From the NCBI GenBank assembly GCA_045630265.1, contig JAZQSV010000057.1:1-39781 (forward strand): a stretch of 39,781 nucleotides of DNA, read 5' to 3'. The position numbers were made by a program, and so were the translations under genes. This document shows positions 1 to 8,212 of the stretch, piece by piece (the first letter of the stretch is position 1; the number at the start of each line of letters is the position of its first letter). Source of the DNA: UMGS1279 sp045630265 (GTDB lineage: Bacteria > Bacillota > Clostridia > Oscillospirales > Acutalibacteraceae). A model generated the notes under the pieces. It did not search any database. It worked only from the letters and a program-made list of their open reading frames with translations, and was not told the DNA's origin.

Positions 1-367
1 CTAAAAGGATTTGCCAATTAATGCTGAAATTTTTATTTTGTCTACCACTATTTGAAACTTTAGAAAAATGTGTTCGTGCAGTAGTAGTCTTATTCTTAAA
101 GGCCGATTTATTTTTATCCCTTTCTTTGGACGGAGCCATAGGAATATCCCTGATGCTGGTCTTTTTAGGTGCCTTATTTTCTCTTTTAAGGGTGGTTACG
201 GGTCTTGTGTTTTCTTTTGGCGCAGCATTTTTTTTACTGCTAACCGGCTTGGTTTTGGGCGCCATAGTTTTCGCTTTCTTAGTGCTTGGTGCCGTTTTTG
301 AAACAGTCGGTTTTTTGACCGCTTGCTTTGAAAGACTAACCTTTTTAACCTTTTTTCTTTCTGCCAC
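1..367 (-). CDS. Lysine-rich basic protein, N-terminal part (runs off the window)
   Basis: This open frame of 122 codons begins at a GTG and is still open at the window edge. A GGGGGGA ribosome binding site (376-382) lies 8 bases before the GTG, and the gene follows the truA stop by 18 bases, so it looks like the last visible gene of the ruv-ecf-truA unit. The visible protein is low-complexity, rich in Lys, Ala, Pro, Ser and Thr, with almost no hydrophobic stretch until the final residues (FSINWQILL), which may start a folded or membrane part outside the window. I do not recognise the family. It could be a basic tail preceding a membrane or nucleic-acid-binding domain. The plus-strand frame over the same bases is hydrophobic only because it mirrors the lysine codons. 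Confidence 0.6.
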   Translation of the reverse strand, partial: MAERKKVKKVSLSKQAVKKPTVSKTAPSTKKAKTMAPKTKPVSSKKNAAPKENTRPVTTLKRENKAPKKTSIRDIPMAPSKERDKNKSAFKNKTTTARTHFSKVSNSGRQNKNFSINWQILL

Positions 368-385
368 GCTAAAAGTCCCCCCTTT

Positions 386-1120
386 TTAAAAATGTACCTT
401 TTCTAAGAAAAGTCCGTGCGGTGGTACGGTACTGCCCAAAAGGCCGCGGTTTTCGCTTTCTAAAGCTGACAAAACGTCCTGCCTTGCTATTTTACCCTCT
501 GCGTAATAGAGCATACTGCCCACTAAAATACGCACCATATTATATAAAAATCCGTCTGCTGTAACACTAAAAATCCAGCAGTTATCCATTTTTTCTACCC
601 TGCACTCGGTAATTGTTCTTACAGTATCTATAACCGTTCGGTTAACCGAAGAAAAAGAAACGAAATTATGTTCTCCCAAAACCAGAGTACAAAACTCTTT
701 TGCAAGGTTAAAATCCGGTTCCCTTTTAAGGCGAAGCTTACGGTTTTCCCAGAAAGGATTTGCTATTTCACTAAAATAAATTTCATACCTATATGTTTTA
801 CCCTTTGCGTTATAACGCGCGTGAAAATCCCGTGCAACGTCGGTACACTCTAAAACTGAAATATCGTATGGTAGCATAGTATTTAGCCCCAAAGTAATGC
901 CTCTGTTTGGGATTTGACTATAGGTATCAAAGTGGCAATAAAACTCTTCTGCATGCACACCTGCGTCGGTTCTGCTGCACCCTGAAAGGTCAACCTTTTC
1001 ACCTAAAAGATTTTCAAGCGCTTCACAAAGCAGAGACTGAACGGAAGTGCCGTTAGGTTGCACCTGCCAGCCACAATAGTTAGTTCCAAGATATGAAATT
1101 TTCAGCAACTTTCTTCCCAC
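386..1120 (-). CDS. truA: tRNA pseudouridine(38-40) synthase TruA
   Basis: TruA isomerises uridines 38-40 in the tRNA anticodon stem-loop to pseudouridine in the cytoplasm. The family core GCSRTDAGVHA is present, with the catalytic aspartate at about residue 52, and the N-terminal YLGTNYCGWQ and central GRTYRYEI-like (KGKTYRYEI) segments are also typical. Length (about 245 residues) matches the family. Two in-frame GTG codons compete for the start. The one at 1129 touches the ribosome binding site with almost no spacing, whereas the one at 1120 gives the usual 8-base gap and a normal MGRKLLKISY beginning, so 1120 was chosen. It follows ecfT closely, and the ecfA1-ecfA2-ecfT-truA order is common in Firmicutes. 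Confidence 0.95.
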   Translation of the reverse strand: MGRKLLKISYLGTNYCGWQVQPNGTSVQSLLCEALENLLGEKVDLSGCSRTDAGVHAEEFYCHFDTYSQIPNRGITLGLNTMLPYDISVLECTDVARDFHARYNAKGKTYRYEIYFSEIANPFWENRKLRLKREPDFNLAKEFCTLVLGEHNFVSFSSVNRTVIDTVRTITECRVEKMDNCWIFSVTADGFLYNMVRILVGSMLYYAEGKIARQDVLSALESENRGLLGSTVPPHGLFLEKVHF

Positions 1121-1135
1121 AGTTGACACCTGCCT

Positions 1136-1948
1136 TTAAAAATAAATTCCTAACAGTATAACTCCCACAAAGGAGATAACTAAAATACAAACGCAAACAT
1201 AATCTAAAACCGAAGCTCTTAAAACCTTCATTCTGGTTCTGCCCTTACCGCCACTGTAACAACGACAGTCCATAGCATCAGCAAGCTCGTCCGCCCTTCT
1301 TATGGCTGAGAAAAGTAGCGGAATCAGTATTGGAAGCAGCGCCTTTACCTTTTTAAGGAAGCCGCCGCTTTCAAGGTCTACTCCCCTTGCCTTTTGTGCC
1401 GACATTATTTTATCAGTTTCATCGGTCAGAGTTGGAATAAACCTTAGCGCTATTGTCATCATCATTGCAAAATTGTGTACAAGCTCCCCTAGTCCTATGA
1501 GCTTTAGCGGTTTTAAAAGTCTTTCAATACCATCAGTAAGTTCGGTTGGTGTTGTAGTATAGGTTAAAACCGCGCTTATTAGTATTAAAAGGAGAATACG
1601 GAGTGTCATAAATGCGGCCCTTAAAAGCCCGCTAATCGTAACCGTTATAATCCACCAAGAAAACAGCGGTGTTTCATCGGTGGTAGTGTAAATTACATTA
1701 ATAATTGCCGTTAGCAAAACTATGGGAAGAAGCATTTTGAAGTTTCTAAGATACATTCTAATTGGTACCCTAGATAAAACCATTGCAACGACTATAAGCG
1801 ACATCATTAAAAAGAGTGCCGCAAAGTTTTTGCAAAGGAAAAGAAAAACTATTATAGCTATTAACTCCAAAAGCTTAAAGCGTGGGTCAAGTTTATGAAT
1901 AATTGAAGACGTATTATAATACTGACCAAGTGTAAAGCTGTTTAGCAT
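1136..1948 (-). CDS. ecfT: Energy-coupling factor transporter transmembrane protein EcfT
   Basis: EcfT is the membrane scaffold of the ECF vitamin and metal importers. It couples ATP hydrolysis by EcfA1/EcfA2 to movement of exchangeable substrate-binding S components. The 270-residue protein has several hydrophobic helices (about 28-60, 70-90, 100-130, 150-170, and a last one near 245-270). The cytoplasmic coupling region carries the diagnostic ARG motif at 187-189 and a second AMDCRCY motif at 225-231, which contact the ATPases. It overlaps ecfA2 by 7 bases and has an AAAGGGGG ribosome binding site. No S component lies nearby, so this is a group II (shared) module and its substrates cannot be inferred here. 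Confidence 0.95.
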   Translation of the reverse strand: MLNSFTLGQYYNTSSIIHKLDPRFKLLELIAIIVFLFLCKNFAALFLMMSLIVVAMVLSRVPIRMYLRNFKMLLPIVLLTAIINVIYTTTDETPLFSWWIITVTISGLLRAAFMTLRILLLILISAVLTYTTTPTELTDGIERLLKPLKLIGLGELVHNFAMMMTIALRFIPTLTDETDKIMSAQKARGVDLESGGFLKKVKALLPILIPLLFSAIRRADELADAMDCRCYSGGKGRTRMKVLRASVLDYVCVCILVISFVGVILLGIYF

Positions 1949-2808
1949 TTTATTTCCCCCTTTCGGGCGGCCGATAAAATGCTAGAAACAGCATCTTTTA
2001 CAGTAAAGGTGTTAGTATCAACATTAAGCCCCATTTTTTTGAGTTCTAAAAGCACCTTGGTAACGGCGGGAACGTCCAGACCCATTTCGTTTAGTTCTTT
2101 ATCACTACCGAAAACCTCTGCAACACTTCCGAACATCGCCATTTCACCCTTATGAAGTACCAAAAGTTTACTACAAAGCATCGCTAAATCTTCCATTGAG
2201 TGAGAAACAATAATGACGGTTGCGTCCTGCTTTTCTTTATAGTTTTTGATTGCCTCAAATAGCATTTCTCTGCCCTTAGGGTCAAGACCTGCGGTCGGCT
2301 CATCCAAAACTAAAACCTGCGGCTCCATTGCCAATATACCCGCAAGGGCAACCCTACGCTTTTCTCCGCCCGATAAATCAAAAGGAGATTTATCTAAATA
2401 CTGAAGAGGAAGACCCAAAAGTTCCAAATATTTAGTAACTCTTTGCTTAATTTCCTCATCATCGAGTCCTAAGTTCTTAGGGCCAAATGCAATATCGGCA
2501 TAAACTGTTTCTTCAAAAAGTTGATGTTCGGGATACTGAAAAACCAAGCCTACCTTAAAACGGTTACTACATAGCTTCTTATTTTTTACCCAAAGCTCTT
2601 TTCCATCAACAAATACAGTACCGCTAAGTGGCTTTATAAGGCCGTTGAGGGTTTGAACAAGTGTAGATTTACCTGATCCCGTATGTCCTATAATACCCAG
2701 TATTTCTCCTTTTTCAATGCTAAATGAAATATTATTAATAGCGGCCTTTTTCAAAGGGCCTTGTTCAGTATAGGAGTAAGAAACTTTATCGGTTTTAATT
2801 ATACTCAT
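1942..2808 (-). CDS. ecfA2: Energy-coupling factor ATPase EcfA2
   Basis: This is an ABC-type ATPase that pairs with EcfA1 to power the ECF importer. Walker A (GHTGSGKST, 41-49), the Q-loop (VFQYPEHQLF), the LSGGEKRR signature and Walker B with DEPTAGLDP are all intact, followed by an H-loop (SHSMED). The C-terminal region matches the ECF ATPase extension. At 288 residues it has the usual size. It overlaps ecfA1 by four bases (ATGA) and ecfT by seven, which indicates coupled translation. Assignment to A2 rather than A1 rests on the AGLDP ending of Walker B and the position just before ecfT. Confidence 0.95.
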   Translation of the reverse strand: MSIIKTDKVSYSYTEQGPLKKAAINNISFSIEKGEILGIIGHTGSGKSTLVQTLNGLIKPLSGTVFVDGKELWVKNKKLCSNRFKVGLVFQYPEHQLFEETVYADIAFGPKNLGLDDEEIKQRVTKYLELLGLPLQYLDKSPFDLSGGEKRRVALAGILAMEPQVLVLDEPTAGLDPKGREMLFEAIKNYKEKQDATVIIVSHSMEDLAMLCSKLLVLHKGEMAMFGSVAEVFGSDKELNEMGLDVPAVTKVLLELKKMGLNVDTNTFTVKDAVSSILSAARKGEIKC

Positions 2809-3659
2809 AAGTTCCCACCTCCTAAAGCGGTGAGAATTTCTTTTGCGGCGGCACCAGGGGTAATATGTCCGATATCTATATTGCCAAACTCATTTTTCAG
2901 TTCACTTAGAAGTTCGGTTATTTGTGGCAAAGCAAGACCCGCTTTTTTCAAAACTGTTGTGCTCGCAAAAACCTCTTTAGCGGTTCCATCAGCCGCAATT
3001 TTTCCATCATCTAAAACAATAACTCTATCAGCACCGGCTGCCTCTTCCATAAAATGGGTTATTAAAATTACAGTAATCCCCTTTTCTTTATTAAGTTTGG
3101 TAATGGTATCAATTACGTCGCGCCTACCAATGGGATCTAGCATTGCGGTGGGCTCATCCAAAACTATGCATTCCGGATCCATAGCTAAAATACCCGCAAG
3201 AGCCACCCTTTGTTTTTGACCGCCCGAAAGCTTATCTGGTGCAGATAATGCATACTCGCTCATACCAACTGCCGAAAGCGCGTTATCCACCCTTTTTCTG
3301 ATTTCTTTAGGATCTACACCTAAATTTTCAGGGCCGAAAGCAACGTCCTCTTCAACCACTGTACAAACAATTTGGTTATCAGGGTTTTGGAAAACCATTC
3401 CAATACGTTTTCTAATTTCAAAAATATTTTTTTCGTCGGTGGTAAGCATATTATCCACCGAAACAGTACCGCTATTTGGCGTTAGAAGGCCATTAAAAAG
3501 CTTGGCAAGGGTAGACTTGCCCGAACCGTTATGTCCTAAAATAACAGTGAAACTACCCTTTTTAACAGAAAGATTAAAATCTTCTAATATTACTCTAGAA
3601 TCTTCATCATCTGTACCGTATTTAAATGTAAGATTTTTAATTTCAATAAGATTCTCCAT
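2805..3659 (-). CDS. ecfA1: Energy-coupling factor ATPase EcfA1
   Basis: This is the first ATPase subunit of the ECF importer. Walker A is GHNGSGKST (42-50), the Q-loop is VFQNPDNQIV, the signature is LSGGQKQR, and Walker B ends in the EcfA1-typical DEPTAMLDP, followed by an H-loop (ITHFMEEA). The length of 284 residues is normal. It starts five bases after the methyltransferase stop behind a GGAAG ribosome binding site and overlaps ecfA2. The protein should sit on the cytoplasmic face of the membrane as a heterodimer with EcfA2, bound to EcfT. Confidence 0.95.
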   Translation of the reverse strand: MENLIEIKNLTFKYGTDDEDSRVILEDFNLSVKKGSFTVILGHNGSGKSTLAKLFNGLLTPNSGTVSVDNMLTTDEKNIFEIRKRIGMVFQNPDNQIVCTVVEEDVAFGPENLGVDPKEIRKRVDNALSAVGMSEYALSAPDKLSGGQKQRVALAGILAMDPECIVLDEPTAMLDPIGRRDVIDTITKLNKEKGITVILITHFMEEAAGADRVIVLDDGKIAADGTAKEVFASTTVLKKAGLALPQITELLSELKNEFGNIDIGHITPGAAAKEILTALGGGNL

Positions 3660-3663
3660 AACG

Positions 3664-4524
3664 CTACTTCCAAATAGTTGTATTGCCTGCGGGTAAAATT
3701 AAATTTTTATCAGTAACCTTAAGTCCGATTTCTTCGGTTACCGCCCTTCCCTTTCTATCCTTACCTATTATTTGCTCGGTAAGGAAATTTAAAACCGTGT
3801 GGGATAGTCCCGCCGTGTAAGAATTGAGCAAGAAAAACAGTGGCTCTTTCACCAAAACCTGCGAAACAAGCTCTAAAAGCTCACACAAATTATCCTCCAG
3901 CTTCCAAACTTCACCGTTTGGTCCCCTGCCATAAGAGGGCGGATCCATAACTACTGCATCGTACTTATTTCCTCTTCTTATTTCTCTTTGCACAAACTTA
4001 ACACAATCATCCACAAGCCAACGTACAGGTTTATCTGCCAGGCCGGATGCTTTTGCATTTTCTTTTGCCCACTGCACCATACCCTTAGACGCATCTACGT
4101 GGGTAACGCTTGCTCCCGCCTTAAGGCATGCAAGTGTTGCTCCGCCAGTATATGCAAAAAGGTTTAAAACCTTTACGGGGCGGTTTGCTTTTTCAATAAA
4201 CTCACTCATTAAATCCCAATTAACCGCTTGCTCAGGGAAAAGGCCAGTATGCTTAAATCCCATTGGCTTTAGGTTAAAGGTAAGCCCTTTATATCCAATG
4301 CTCCATACGTCGGGCACAGATTTTACTACTTCCCAAGCACCGCCACCGCTACTACTGCGGTGATATACGGCATGGGCTTTATCCCATTTTCTTTGGTCAA
4401 AGGGCAGATTCCACATCGCCTGCGGGTCGGGGCGAACAAGGAAAATATTCCCCCAACGCTCAAGCCGTTTGCCGTTATTGGCATCTATAAGCTCATAATC
4501 TTTAAAGTCTTTTGAATATCTCAT
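3664..4524 (-). CDS. Class I SAM-dependent rRNA-type methyltransferase
   Basis: This protein of 286 residues belongs to the RlmI/RlmK-like methyltransferase group that modifies 23S rRNA bases. The SAM-binding motif I (LNLFAYTGGAT, about 120-130), the acidic motif II (VDAS) and the DPPSYGRG catalytic motif (194-201) are visible. It lacks the N-terminal PUA domain of E. coli RlmI, so the exact target base is not predictable. It sits between ruvB and ecfA1 in the same direction with short gaps (23 and 4 bases). Function as an rRNA methyltransferase is inferred from the family, and a different nucleic acid substrate is possible. Confidence 0.85.
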   Translation of the reverse strand: MRYSKDFKDYELIDANNGKRLERWGNIFLVRPDPQAMWNLPFDQRKWDKAHAVYHRSSSGGGAWEVVKSVPDVWSIGYKGLTFNLKPMGFKHTGLFPEQAVNWDLMSEFIEKANRPVKVLNLFAYTGGATLACLKAGASVTHVDASKGMVQWAKENAKASGLADKPVRWLVDDCVKFVQREIRRGNKYDAVVMDPPSYGRGPNGEVWKLEDNLCELLELVSQVLVKEPLFFLLNSYTAGLSHTVLNFLTEQIIGKDRKGRAVTEEIGLKVTDKNLILPAGNTTIWK

Positions 4525-4547
4525 TTAAACCACTCTAAAAATAATTT

Positions 4548-5576
4548 TTAAAACATTTGTTGTTGACCAGGCTTTTTAATACCCAAATGGTTATATACCG
4601 CCTCGGTAACACAGCGACCTCTTGGAGTTCTTACCAAAAAGCCAATTTGCATCAAATAGGGCTCGTAGACATCCTCAATAGTAATGCTTTCTTCTCCTAT
4701 TGCGGCGGCAAGGGTTTCAAGACCTACGGGACCGCCTTGGTAGTTATTTATAATGGTTGTAAGCATTGTTCTATCAAAATCGTCAAGGCCTAGTTCGTCA
4801 ATTTCAAACCTTTCAAGCGCCTTCATAGCGACCTCTTCGGTAATAACGCCGTCAAACTCAATCTGGGCTATGTCTCTAACCCTTTTAAGCAAGCGGTTTG
4901 CAATACGGGGTGTACCTCTGGAGCGAGAAGCAATTTCCAAAGCTCCGTTTTTGTCAATTTCTATTCCCAAAATGCCGGCCGAGCGGGTAACGATTTTTGC
5001 AAGCTGGTCGGGTGTATAAAGTTCAAGTCGAAGCAGTACGCCGAACCTATCCCTTAGCGGTGCCGTGAGCTGACCAGAGCGGGTTGTAGCACCGATTAGC
5101 GTGAAGTGAGGAAGATTAAGGCGAATAGACTGTGCCGAAGGCCCCTTGCCTAAAATAATATCTAAAGTATAGTCCTCCATTGCGGGGTAAAGAATTTCCT
5201 CAACCGCACGGGGTAAGCGGTGAATTTCATCAATGAAAAGCACATCTCCCTCAGAAAGAGAAGAAAGTATTGCCGCCAAATCTCCCGCCTTTTCAATAGC
5301 AGGACCCGAGGTTACCCTGAAATTAACCCCAAGCTCATTAGCAATAATACCCGAAAGGGTTGTTTTACCAAGACCGGGAGGCCCGTACAAAAGCACGTGG
5401 TCAAGTGCCTCGTGGCGCATTGATGCCGCCTTAATATAAATAGACAAATTGTCCTTAACCTTATCCTGCCCAATATACTCATCCAGGGTTTTGGGGCGAA
5501 GTGAAACCTCAATTTCCTCATCCCTATAGGTATATTCAGGGGCAACAATTCTATTTTCAAAATCCATTTCAGACAT
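4548..5576 (-). CDS. ruvB: Holliday junction branch migration ATPase RuvB
   Basis: RuvB is the hexameric AAA+ motor that drives branch migration of Holliday junctions with RuvA. The protein has Walker A GPPGLGKT (65-72), the conserved EKAGDLAAIL stretch, Walker B DEIH (116-119), the GATTRSG sensor region and the C-terminal winged helix (YLMQIGFLVRTPRGR). The length of 342 residues is typical. The ribosome binding site AAGGGGAG precedes the ATG. It lies 17 bases after ruvA in the order ruvC-ruvA-ruvB. Confidence 0.98.
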   Translation of the reverse strand: MSEMDFENRIVAPEYTYRDEEIEVSLRPKTLDEYIGQDKVKDNLSIYIKAASMRHEALDHVLLYGPPGLGKTTLSGIIANELGVNFRVTSGPAIEKAGDLAAILSSLSEGDVLFIDEIHRLPRAVEEILYPAMEDYTLDIILGKGPSAQSIRLNLPHFTLIGATTRSGQLTAPLRDRFGVLLRLELYTPDQLAKIVTRSAGILGIEIDKNGALEIASRSRGTPRIANRLLKRVRDIAQIEFDGVITEEVAMKALERFEIDELGLDDFDRTMLTTIINNYQGGPVGLETLAAAIGEESITIEDVYEPYLMQIGFLVRTPRGRCVTEAVYNHLGIKKPGQQQMF

Positions 5577-5593
5577 AGCTTTCTCCCCTTAAA

Positions 5594-6205
5594 TTAAAAT
5601 TTGCCGGAGGATATACGTGCAAGTGCAGTTTTAATAAGCTCTTCTACCTCTAAATTGGGGTCCAGACCATTTAATGCACGGTTTGCCTCGCTTTGTAAAA
5701 AGCCAAGAGATACAAGCGCCGCCGCTGCGCTTTTATGGTTGCCAAAAGCGGTATTTGCTTTATTTGCCGCGCCCACGTTAAGAGTAGTGGGAACTGCACC
5801 AAGCCCTGAAACCTTATCCTTAAGCTCTAAAACTATTCTTTGTGCAAGTTTGGGTCCAACACCCGAAGCGGAGGTTAGGGCCTTATAATCTCCCGAAGAG
5901 ATGTAAGCCAAAATAAAGTCGGGCGCAAACTCAGATAAAATTGCAATAGCAACCTTGGCGCCCACGCCGTTTACTGAGATTAAAAGTTTAAAAACTTTAA
6001 GTTCTTCTTGAGTCATAAAGCCGAACAAATCAACTGCATCTTCTCTTACCGCCATATAGGTATAAAGAAGCACTTCGCTACCAACCTGTGGCAGTGCACC
6101 AACGGTTTTTAGGGAAACATTACATTTATAGCCCACTCCCCCACATTCAACTACTGCGGTGGTGGCATCAGAAAAAATTAGCTTTCCGTTTAAAGAATAA
6201 ATCAT
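5594..6205 (-). CDS. ruvA: Holliday junction DNA helicase subunit RuvA
   Basis: RuvA binds the four-way junction and loads RuvB. The 203-residue protein shows the N-terminal OB-fold, the acidic-pin region (REDAVDLFGF), two helix-hairpin-helix elements (LISVNGVGAKVAIAIL and ALTSASGVGPKLAQRI) and a small C-terminal RuvB-binding domain (AAAALVSLGF onward). The start is behind a strong AGGAGGAAGG site, and its ATG overlaps the ruvC TGA by four bases, indicating translational coupling. Confidence 0.98.
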   Translation of the reverse strand: MIYSLNGKLIFSDATTAVVECGGVGYKCNVSLKTVGALPQVGSEVLLYTYMAVREDAVDLFGFMTQEELKVFKLLISVNGVGAKVAIAILSEFAPDFILAYISSGDYKALTSASGVGPKLAQRIVLELKDKVSGLGAVPTTLNVGAANKANTAFGNHKSAAAALVSLGFLQSEANRALNGLDPNLEVEELIKTALARISSGKF

Positions 6206-6708
6206 AACCTTCCTCCTATATTTGTTCTGAAAATCAGTGATGATGCACTATGGCAATGACAAATTGCAATGGCCAAAGCGTCGGCCGTATCATCGGGCTT
6301 TGGTACCTTTTCAAGACCCAAAAGACGCTTTGTAAGGTCCATAACCTGAGGTTTGGTGGCCTTGCCGTAACCCGTAACCGCCTGCTTTACCTGGAGCGGC
6401 GTATATTCAAAAACAGGTACGTTATTTTTCTTCGCGGCAAGTAGAATAACTCCCCTTGCCTGCGCCACGTCAATAGCTGTTGTGGTATTAGTATTAAAAT
6501 AAAGTTTTTCTATGGCAAGTGCATCGGGCTTTGTGTTTTTAAGTATTTGATTTACACCCTCAAAAATAGTATCCAAACGGGAGGCAAACTCCGTTTTTGC
6601 GGGGGTTGTAACTGCACCGTATTCAATTGGAATAAGTTTATTTCTATCATAATTTACAACGCCGTATCCTACAATAGCATATCCCGGGTCAATACCCAAA
6701 ACCTTCAA
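6202..6708 (-). CDS. ruvC: Crossover junction endodeoxyribonuclease RuvC
   Basis: RuvC resolves Holliday junctions by symmetric cleavage. The acidic active site is visible: D7 in LGIDPG, E67 in AIEKLYF, and D140 and D143 in PDDTADA. The start was set at the TTG at 6708 because a GGGGG ribosome binding site (6717-6721) lies 8 bases before it and the resulting MKVLGIDPG matches the usual family start. A TTG at 6723 would add five atypical residues and has no spaced binding site. The product is 168 residues. It is the first gene of the long ruv-ecf-truA unit, with a promoter at 6740-6768. Confidence 0.95.
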   Translation of the reverse strand: MKVLGIDPGYAIVGYGVVNYDRNKLIPIEYGAVTTPAKTEFASRLDTIFEGVNQILKNTKPDALAIEKLYFNTNTTTAIDVAQARGVILLAAKKNNVPVFEYTPLQVKQAVTGYGKATKPQVMDLTKRLLGLEKVPKPDDTADALAIAICHCHSASSLIFRTNIGGRL

Positions 6709-6739
6709 AGCATACACCCCCAATATATATATTTAATTT

Positions 6740-6768
6740 ATTATATCACATTTATTTATTTTGGGCAA
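6740..6768 (-). promoter_or_regulatory. Sigma-A promoter of the ruvCAB-ecf-truA unit
   Basis: Read on the minus strand there is TTGCCC (6763-6768), a 17-base spacer and a perfect TATAAT (6740-6745) with an upstream TG (extended -10). It lies about 30 bases before the ruvC start and no other gene lies between. Confidence 0.8.
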
Positions 6769-6880
6769 CATTTTTTTACTGTATTTTCAGTATTTATTTA
6801 TATTTTAATCCTTTAAATTTTCTTCCCCTTAAAGCATCTTAAAACTAAATATTTTTTCACTCCACAAGGGTGAAAAACAC

Positions 6881-6915
6881 AAAAAATACCCCGCTTGCAA
6901 CTGAGCAAACGGGGT
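6881..6915 (-). terminator. Rho-independent terminator of the aspartokinase operon
   Basis: An 11-base stem with one mismatch (arms 6888-6898 and 6905-6915, core CCCCG/CGGGG) is followed on the minus strand by six T residues (6881-6886). It begins 24 bases after the aspartokinase stop. The remaining bases 6769-6880 carry no recognisable gene. Confidence 0.85.
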
Positions 6916-6939
6916 GAAAAGATTTAGTTTTAATTTAAA

Positions 6940-8145
6940 TTAACCGATTAGCTTTTCGTGAACTGCTACAACTGCCTTCTCGGCCTCATTTACGTCAATA
7001 AGTACCGAAATCTTAATCTCGCTTGTAGAAATCATTTGAATATTGATGTTCTCATCATAAAGTGCCTCAAACATCTTTGCTGCAACACCGGGGTGAGATT
7101 CCATACCGGTACCAACAATGGAAACCTTAGCAATGCTTTCATCGTGAGCAACCTTTGTATATTTTAGAGAATTTTTAAGACCTTCAATAGTATCAAGTGC
7201 ATCCTTACACTGGTCCTTAGAAACAGTGAAAGTAATATCCTTTGTGCCGTCGCGACCTACCGACTGCAAAATAATATCAACGTTAATGCGTGCCTGACCC
7301 AAAGCATTAAACATTTTAAAAGCAGTACCGGGATGGTCAGAAAGACCAACTACCGAAATTCTTGAAACGTTTTTGTCAGCGGCTACGCCACGAATAAGCA
7401 TTTTTTCCATTTTAACATTCTCCTTTACAATAGTGCCTGGTTTATTTTCTAAGCTGGAACGAACCTCAAGTTCAACATTATATTTTTTAGCCATTTCTAC
7501 CGAACGATTATTGAGCACCTGTGCGCCGAGAGTTGCGAGTTCAAGCATTTCATCGTAGGTGATTTCGTCCATTTTCTTTGCAGTTTTTACCTTTCGGGGA
7601 TCGGCGGTATATACGCCGTCAACGTCGGTATAAATCTGACAAAGGTCGGCCTTTAGTGCCGCCGCGATAGCAACTGCGCTTGTATCTGAGCCGCCACGAC
7701 CGAGTGTAGTAACGTCCTCATACTTATTTATACCCTGGAAGCCCGCTACAACAACAATATTTTTTCTGGCCAGCTCTGCCTCAAGACGTTCAGACTGCAC
7801 CTTTTTAATTCGGGCTACGGTATAATTAGAATCGGTTTGGAATCCCGCCTGCCAACCAAGAAGAGAAACAACGGGATAGCCCATTTTCTCAATGGCCATA
7901 GCAAGCAAGGCAATAGAAATTTGTTCGCCCGCAGAAAGGAGCATATCCATCTCCCTTTTAGAGGCATTGGGGTTTATTTCTTTTGCTTTTGCAATTAAAT
8001 CGTCGGTTGTATCGCCCTGTGCGGAAACAACAACCACAACGTTATTGCCTTTTTTGTAATCGTCGGTAACCAAACGGGCAACATTTTCTACCCTTTGAGC
8101 GTTAGCAACCGAGCTGCCGCCAAACTTTTTAACAATAAGTGCCAT
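6940..8145 (-). CDS. lysC: Aspartate kinase, monofunctional, with tandem ACT domains
   Basis: Aspartokinase phosphorylates L-aspartate, the entry step to lysine, threonine, methionine and diaminopimelate. The kinase domain begins with the KKFGGSSVA motif and contains GRGGSDTSAVAIAAAL and the TDVDGVYTADPR signature. Residues from about 265 to the end form two ACT domains (SVVGLSDHPGTA and SIVGTGMESHPGVA) that usually bind lysine, alone or with threonine. The length of 401 residues is typical for the single-function class. The ribosome binding site is TTGGAGG. It is the last gene of the operon with homoserine dehydrogenase. No lysine riboswitch is visible, so feedback control by the ACT domains is the likely regulation. 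Confidence 0.96.
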   Translation of the reverse strand: MALIVKKFGGSSVANAQRVENVARLVTDDYKKGNNVVVVVSAQGDTTDDLIAKAKEINPNASKREMDMLLSAGEQISIALLAMAIEKMGYPVVSLLGWQAGFQTDSNYTVARIKKVQSERLEAELARKNIVVVAGFQGINKYEDVTTLGRGGSDTSAVAIAAALKADLCQIYTDVDGVYTADPRKVKTAKKMDEITYDEMLELATLGAQVLNNRSVEMAKKYNVELEVRSSLENKPGTIVKENVKMEKMLIRGVAADKNVSRISVVGLSDHPGTAFKMFNALGQARINVDIILQSVGRDGTKDITFTVSKDQCKDALDTIEGLKNSLKYTKVAHDESIAKVSIVGTGMESHPGVAAKMFEALYDENINIQMISTSEIKISVLIDVNEAEKAVVAVHEKLIG

Positions 8146-8212
8146 AAAATTTCCTCCAAGAAAAATTTAAGTATACTAACATTTTATTCAGTAGTAATTT
8201 ATTTTGATTTAA

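Noticed and set aside
21..389. Plus-strand hydrophobic ORF of 122 codons
   Set aside because: It mirrors the lysine-rich minus-strand frame that has a good ribosome binding site. Lys codons read backwards give Phe and Leu, which explains the apparent membrane protein.
1136..3659. A substrate-specific S component for the ECF module
   Set aside because: No small membrane protein with an S-component pattern is adjacent, so no substrate is assigned.
6853..6877. Inverted repeat TTTTTCAC/GTGAAAAA next to the aspartokinase terminator
   Set aside because: There is no T tract in either direction and it is AT-rich apart from a few bases. It could be an operator but there is no supporting context.
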